Assembly: GCF_964355755.1 (NCBI RefSeq)
Contig: NC_092672.1
Coordinates: 8,992,001 to 9,052,000, forward strand
Reading direction: 5' to 3'
DNA: 60,000 bases
Source of the DNA: Antedon mediterranea
Lineage: Eukaryota > Echinodermata > Crinoidea > Comatulida > Antedonidae
Shown piece by piece: positions 57,101-60,000 of this stretch (position 1 is the stretch's first letter; each line of letters opens with the position of its first letter). The notes under the pieces were generated by a model. It was not told where the DNA came from. It saw only the letters and a program-made list of their open reading frames with translations, and made no database searches. Made by a program: the position numbers and the translations under genes.

Positions 57101-59968
57101 ATCAGTTAGAGGAACATGATGAGGCAAAAGACAGGAAGAAGTGGAGAAATGGTGTGGGAGCATGGAACAATTTTCAGAACCTCTTGGAATAGGGAGAAAA
57201 TTAAATCTAATAAAAGACAATGATGATATTATGCTTTACATCCAATCTCAGACTAATAGGGAAAAATTAATTCACAGAATATTTAAATTCTCTGTGTAAT
57301 TTTTATCCTCATTGATTGGAATAATTGTCTTTAAAATTAATCAAAATGTCATCATGAGATTATAATTTTTAACTATTTTGTAGATCCTAACCTATATAGT
57401 CTCGACTATAATCTAGACACTAACCTGGCTTAATATAAAATTATCAATGCTCACCTGTCTGCCAGGATGTATGGATGGGTTGTCCGCCAGACAAGTGGTC
57501 TAAACTTCATTACAGAGATGAATCGTCCCAGGTTGTGGATCTCGCGTTGCTGGTAGTCACTGTGAACCATCCCAGATAAATAGAATAACTTAGCACCCTG
57601 TACATAAATATATCCAAAACTAAATTAAAAACTTTTGGGAGTTTATTACTATTTAGATGCTCATCACATAACTGAGAACACCTGTGAGTTATGTACAAGC
57701 TGGTCTCTGTACCTTAAATTACTGGTAAACGAAATGCAGTTATGTGGGTTTATTTCTATAGTAGTTTTTTAGGTTTATGGATTAGTTTTCCGCAGATGCC
57801 TTCAGGATATGTGCGCAAATCTTATATTTATTATTACCTATTGTGAAGAATTAAAAAAAAACAAGACTAAATAAGTATAAAAATAGACAAAAATATTATA
57901 TGAAATTATATAAAACATAATTTCTACCTCTTGATTTAAAAAAACATTCCCGACCCTGAGGTTAATTTTTGTTAAACTAAAGACAAAATAGAGTAATGGG
58001 GTATGTATCAAAATGACTGGAATTTTATTAGGATGTTTTAAAGTACATTTTTTTAGCTATATTAACATTTATTTTATACAATACACAATAAATAATAAAC
58101 CAGCTTTAATAAGTACAACAATGAGAAAAACAATACAAATCAAACATAAAATTACCTGGTATATTTCTGTCCAAAATCTGTTCTTTAATCGTTTCTTTGT
58201 CTTTTTTAATGTTTTATTATTTTTCAGTTGGTCTAAATGAGTCAACACTCCCATGATCTTGGGAAATCCATGAATCTGAACAATGTTTAGAAACTCGAAC
58301 ACTTCCATCTCAAATCCAAAACTGGCATCAACCAATAATAAGACCTGTTTAAATTAAATGCAAACTTAGTTTGGTATGTAGCACACACATACAGCATCAT
58401 GTCTAGTGATAATCAGTATAGTATCAGTCTGTTTACAGCAACCTGCATCACACATTACTCTAATTCATTTTTGCACTTACCAGGTCAGCAATTTTTGCGA
58501 GGTCAATCATACTATTAACATCATTATTGCACTCTATAAATGTTAAGCGACGTTTCTTTCCTGAAATCAGAGCAACATACTTTGTTAGCAAATACAAAAA
58601 GGGATAATTGAAATCAAAATATGGCAGAATTATAAAGGACTCCTGTTGCATTTGGGACTAAAGAAATCATTCCTTTTGGCATGATAACCAATAGCATAGG
58701 GTTCTCCAAACTGAAATGTGATGCAATTCAGTTTGCTGGAGGAATCTGTAAATATGCCAGTGATTTTCCAAAACTGTTTGTAGTTTTTATATTATATTTT
58801 GAGTAATATAAATTACCTGAAACTATTGTAACAGGTCCTTGTATCGTGACCAAATTTTGCCGTGTATAGTTTCGTATCAAGCACCGGATGAGTGTGGACT
58901 TGCCAACTTTTGGGGGACCAACAACAGCGATAACAACAGGTGGTGGCTCAAGGGGCATTCTGTCAACCAGTGGTATATGGTGCCGCTTTGACTGCAAGTC
59001 CATGTTTCTGTTATAATAATTCAATTCATACATATTTATTCAAATGCAAACAATAATACTGGATTCATACGCTACATTTTATTGATTCCTCTCCGCAACA
59101 TTTACATTGCAGTATAAAAAGAGATATAAATTCTGCAGACCTAAAAATTTACAATTTCAAGAAATAAATATTTTGAAATGTTGTCCAATGTCCACTTTAT
59201 ACAGTAATTTTCCAGTTTAAAAAAATGCAGTTATAAATTGGTTGGGGTTAACTCTAATGTTTTACCTTGACATTTAGACTATAAACCTGTTAAGGTTTGT
59301 GAGTCCCTCTTTGAACATCTTGGTTATATGGCTCAAACTTTAGGTTGTGGGTTTTCCAGTGTGTTTCAAGATGGGTTTTAAAATTATTTATAGAGGATGC
59401 ATTTACTATATGATATGGCAAACTATTCCAATCATTTACTGCAGATATTGAAAAGAATTTCTGTCTGTGTTTCGATTTACTATGATCTTTTTTAATTTTA
59501 AAATTGTGGCCTCTAGTTACAGTAGATGGTGCTAATTCAAAAAAGACACCCGGATTAACATTATCATACTTTTGTATCATTCTAAAAATCTGTAAGCAGC
59601 AAGATGTTAATCACTTGGAATTGTTAACAGTTTTAACTGGATTTTCTTCTGTGTTTGTCAGTTTATAATTCACTTTAATATCACCAAATTTAAAGCAGTA
59701 TAGTATGCTTGTATTGTATTTAGTTAGTATTTGTTAGTAGTATTATTAATTATTTAAATGATGAATGCAAGTTTGATAAATAAAATGTACTCTACCGTCT
59801 AAAAGACTTTGCCATGTTAGCAGCTGAATGGAAGGCAAACGCCTTTGGGTTGCGTTGGCGATCTGTGAGATTTTCATCTTGTTTTTTGTTTTTGTTCTTT
59901 TTCTTTTCTGCTTTGCGCCCTGCTTGTCGCTCACGATGGTTCTTTGGTGCTGGGGTCGTCTCCATCAT
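42152..59968 (-). CDS. BMS1: Ribosome biogenesis GTPase BMS1
   Basis: 24 coding exons: 59968-59796, 59007-58817, 58560-58481, 58344-58156, 57597-57455, 56730-56609, 56271-56075, 55487-55227, 54982-54881, 54408-53970, 53470-53369, 52676-52519, 51866-51785, 51359-51082, 50337-50251, 49692-49591, 49117-48937, 47619-47561, 47020-46898, 46335-46188, 45784-45609, 44754-44596, 44352-44254, 42247-42152. All phases join, giving 1248 residues (human 1282). BMS1 is the nucleolar GTPase of the SSU processome that brings in Rcl1 for 18S maturation. Exon 2 carries the P-loop GPPKVGKST (residues 88-96). Exons 6-7 give the AARP2CN-type region (APLSGVGG). Exons 8-14 hold the acidic linker. Exons 15-22 hold the conserved C-terminal domain ([34 protein letters not shown]). 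The tail is Lys-rich. Intron 13 is GC-AG. Eleven introns hold C/D snoRNA-like elements. Confidence 0.96.
42848..44154. mobile_element. 1.3 kb pogo/Tigger-like element in BMS1 intron 23
   Basis: It runs from CAGTCAACTCTCCCAATACC to GGTATTGGGAGAGTTGACTG, with TA on both sides. Inside the ends, TCCGGTTTT motifs recur inverted. Terminal sequence and TA duplication fit pogo/Tigger elements. No transposase remains. A perfect 24-bp palindrome lies at 43656-43679. Confidence 0.7.
45232..45545. repeat. Duplicated intron segment, copy 1 (BMS1 intron 21)
   Basis: About 310 bases, from ACCATGTCAGCCTTATTACA onward, about 90 percent like 47218-47530. Each copy includes one snoRNA-like element, so the duplication multiplied the snoRNA. 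Confidence 0.85.
45451..45526 (-). ncRNA. C/D box snoRNA-like, family C, BMS1 intron 21
   Basis: Same boxes, stem and guides as the intron 18 copy, in the partner duplicated segment. The two differ mainly in an A-run after the C box. Confidence 0.75.
45924..46107. mobile_element. 184-bp pogo-like MITE in BMS1 intron 20
   Basis: The right end GGTATTGGGAGAGTTGACTG equals the end of the 42848 element. The left end CAGTCAACCCTTCGAATACT is a diverged version. It looks like an internally deleted derivative of the same family. Confidence 0.65.
47218..47530. repeat. Duplicated intron segment, copy 2 (BMS1 intron 18)
   Basis: Partner of 45232-45545, in direct orientation and three introns away. Confidence 0.85.
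47436..47511 (-). ncRNA. C/D box snoRNA-like, family C, BMS1 intron 18
   Basis: Terminal stem GCAATC/GATTGC, C box AATGATGT, D' box CTGA with guide AAAAGTTGATAGGA, D box CTGA. It lies in the duplicated segment shared with intron 21. Confidence 0.75.
48346..48421 (-). ncRNA. C/D box snoRNA-like, family B, BMS1 intron 17
   Basis: Terminal stem CAGTC/GACTG and D box CTGA with the family B guide CTTATCTCGTTAAC. The C box has drifted to AATGAGAA, so this copy may be inactive. Confidence 0.6.
48454..48900. repeat. ~103-bp tandem repeat in BMS1 intron 17
   Basis: Landmark GCTAGTCGCCCACCCACTGA recurs at about 48453, 48555, 48697 and 48801, followed by TTACCCATCTCCAAATAGAC. One unit has an extra partial duplication. 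Confidence 0.85.
49291..49382 (-). ncRNA. C/D box snoRNA-like, family C, BMS1 intron 16
   Basis: Nine-base terminal stem TAGTCTATC/GATAGACTA, C box GATGATGT, D' box CTGA, D box CTGA. The D' guide AAAAGTTGATAGGA is complementary over about 12 bases to CCUAUCAACUUU of SSU rRNA (from memory). Confidence 0.8.
49770..49854 (-). ncRNA. C/D box snoRNA-like, family B, BMS1 intron 15
   Basis: Terminal stem ATTAGTC/GACTAAT, C box AATGATGA, D' box CTGA, D box CTGA, guide CTTATCTCGTTAAC. The 3' end lies 78 bases from the next exon. The best-preserved member of family B. Confidence 0.8.
49950..50130 (+). mobile_element. LINE 3' coding fragment in BMS1 intron 15
   Basis: The + strand reads [21 protein letters not shown] and [10 protein letters not shown], the usual C-terminal end of LINE polymerase proteins. 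It stops at a TAG (50121). Antisense to BMS1, a remnant only. Confidence 0.6.
51360..51784 (-). other. GC-AG intron 13 of BMS1
   Basis: The donor reads GATG/gcaagt on the minus strand and the acceptor ttatttag/AT. This joins ...LLDQD to [13 protein letters not shown] in frame, matching the family. The nearby gtagac donor would create an immediate TGA. Confidence 0.85.
52240..52319 (-). ncRNA. C/D box snoRNA-like, family A, BMS1 intron 12
   Basis: Terminal stem ACCAGTT/AACTGGT, C box AATGATGA, C'-like ATGATT, D box CTGA, guide TTTTCCCTATTAGT. Closest relative is the intron 9 copy. Confidence 0.8.
52718..52921. repeat. Dispersed repeat, copy 2 (BMS1 intron 11)
   Basis: Partner of 40013-40190 with the same landmark blocks in the same order and orientation. 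Confidence 0.6.
53232..53310 (-). ncRNA. C/D box snoRNA-like, family B, BMS1 intron 11
   Basis: Terminal stem TAGTC/GACTA, C box-like AATGAGGA, D box CTGA, guide TATATCTCGTTAAA. ATCTCGTTAA is complementary to UUAACGAGAU, which I recall from a conserved LSU rRNA segment (GAUUAACGAGAUUCC). Confidence 0.65.
54597..54677 (-). ncRNA. C/D box snoRNA-like, family A, BMS1 intron 9
   Basis: Terminal stem ACCAG/CTGGT, different in sequence from the intron 5, 7 and 8 copies. C box ATGATGA, D box CTGA, guide TTTTCCCTATTAGT. The middle part is nearly identical to the intron 12 copy. Confidence 0.8.
55073..55151 (-). ncRNA. C/D box snoRNA-like, family A, BMS1 intron 8
   Basis: Terminal stem TCCAGTC/GATTGGA (one G-U pair), C box AATGATGA, D box CTGA, guide TTTCCCTATTAGT. 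Its 3' end is about 90 bases from the next exon, a usual spacing for intronic C/D snoRNAs. Confidence 0.8.
55905..55985 (-). ncRNA. C/D box snoRNA-like, family A, BMS1 intron 7
   Basis: Terminal stem TCCAATC/GATTGGA, C box GATGATGA, C'-like TATGAAG, D box CTGA. The guide TTTCCCTATTAGC is the family A guide with one change next to the D box. Confidence 0.8.
57095..57192 (+). mobile_element. Possible LINE tail fragment in BMS1 intron 5
   Basis: The + strand reads [20 protein letters not shown], which resembles the AxDRxxWR terminal motif of LINE proteins. Short and uncertain. Confidence 0.4.
57241..57320 (-). ncRNA. C/D box snoRNA-like, family A, BMS1 intron 5
   Basis: Read on the BMS1 sense strand: terminal stem TCCAATC/GATTGGA, C box-like AATGAGGA (one change from ATGATGA), D box CTGA just inside the 3' stem. 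The guide before the D box, TTTTTCCCTATTAGT, is complementary over 12 bases to ACUAAUAGGGAA of eukaryotic LSU rRNA (from memory). Confidence 0.7.
59285..59600 (-). mobile_element. LINE reverse transcriptase C-terminal fragment, BMS1 intron 1
   Basis: A 96-residue minus-strand frame (59290-59580) carries [25 protein letters not shown] and [13 protein letters not shown]. These are typical of the end of non-LTR reverse transcriptases just after the polymerase domain. No catalytic core. Same orientation as BMS1. Confidence 0.75.
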
Positions 59969-60000
59969 ACAGTTTTATTTATAATTTCTAACCTGTGTAT

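Noticed and set aside
45451-57320. The BMS1 intron elements first looked like a small hairpin MITE family
   Set aside because: The terminal stems differ between copies while staying complementary, and the conserved parts are C and D boxes on the sense strand of the host. Terminal repeats of a MITE family would be conserved in sequence.

Overview
The window is intron-rich, AT-rich animal nuclear DNA. The gene content, the many degenerate transposons and the palindromic TAGGCCTA-type intergenic sequence suggest an invertebrate deuterostome, perhaps an echinoderm. That is an inference; nothing in the window fixes the species. No bacterial or viral genome features, tRNA or CRISPR array were seen.

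Layout. (1) 1-20736: a head-to-tail array of about 5.08 kb units. Each unit holds an NXPE-family gene (an Ig/filamin-like domain followed by a GDS-type PC-esterase domain) with its own noncoding leader exon. Five units are visible. Unit 1 is cut by the window edge and frameshifted, units 2 and 3 look intact, unit 4 has a 4-base deletion, and unit 5 is broken at 20737. (2) 20737-23149: a spacer with a foldback element and a possible promoter. (3) 23164-26655 (+) and 30764-40630 (+): two paralogous phospholipid scramblase genes, A and B, with identical exon order and phases and proline-rich N-termini. Copy A is compact. Copy B is swollen by transposons: three nested DNA elements in intron 3, a DIRS-like retrotransposon antisense in intron 4, and small foldback elements in introns 5 and 7. 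A 2 kb inverted-repeat element sits between A and B. (4) 42152-59968 (-): a full BMS1 gene (ribosome-biogenesis GTPase), 24 coding exons and 1248 residues, converging on scramblase B.

The most notable result is in the BMS1 introns. Eleven of its 23 introns each hold a 75-92 nt element on the sense strand of the gene. Each has a C box near the 5' end, a D box (CTGA) near the 3' end and a terminal stem; the stems differ in sequence between copies but stay complementary. They read as intronic C/D box snoRNAs in three paralogous families. Their guides match, from memory, LSU rRNA (two families) and SSU rRNA (one family). BMS1 here would therefore be a multi-snoRNA host gene, linking an SSU-processome GTPase with rRNA methylation guides in one transcript. 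One intron of the gene also needs a GC-AG splice pair to stay in frame.
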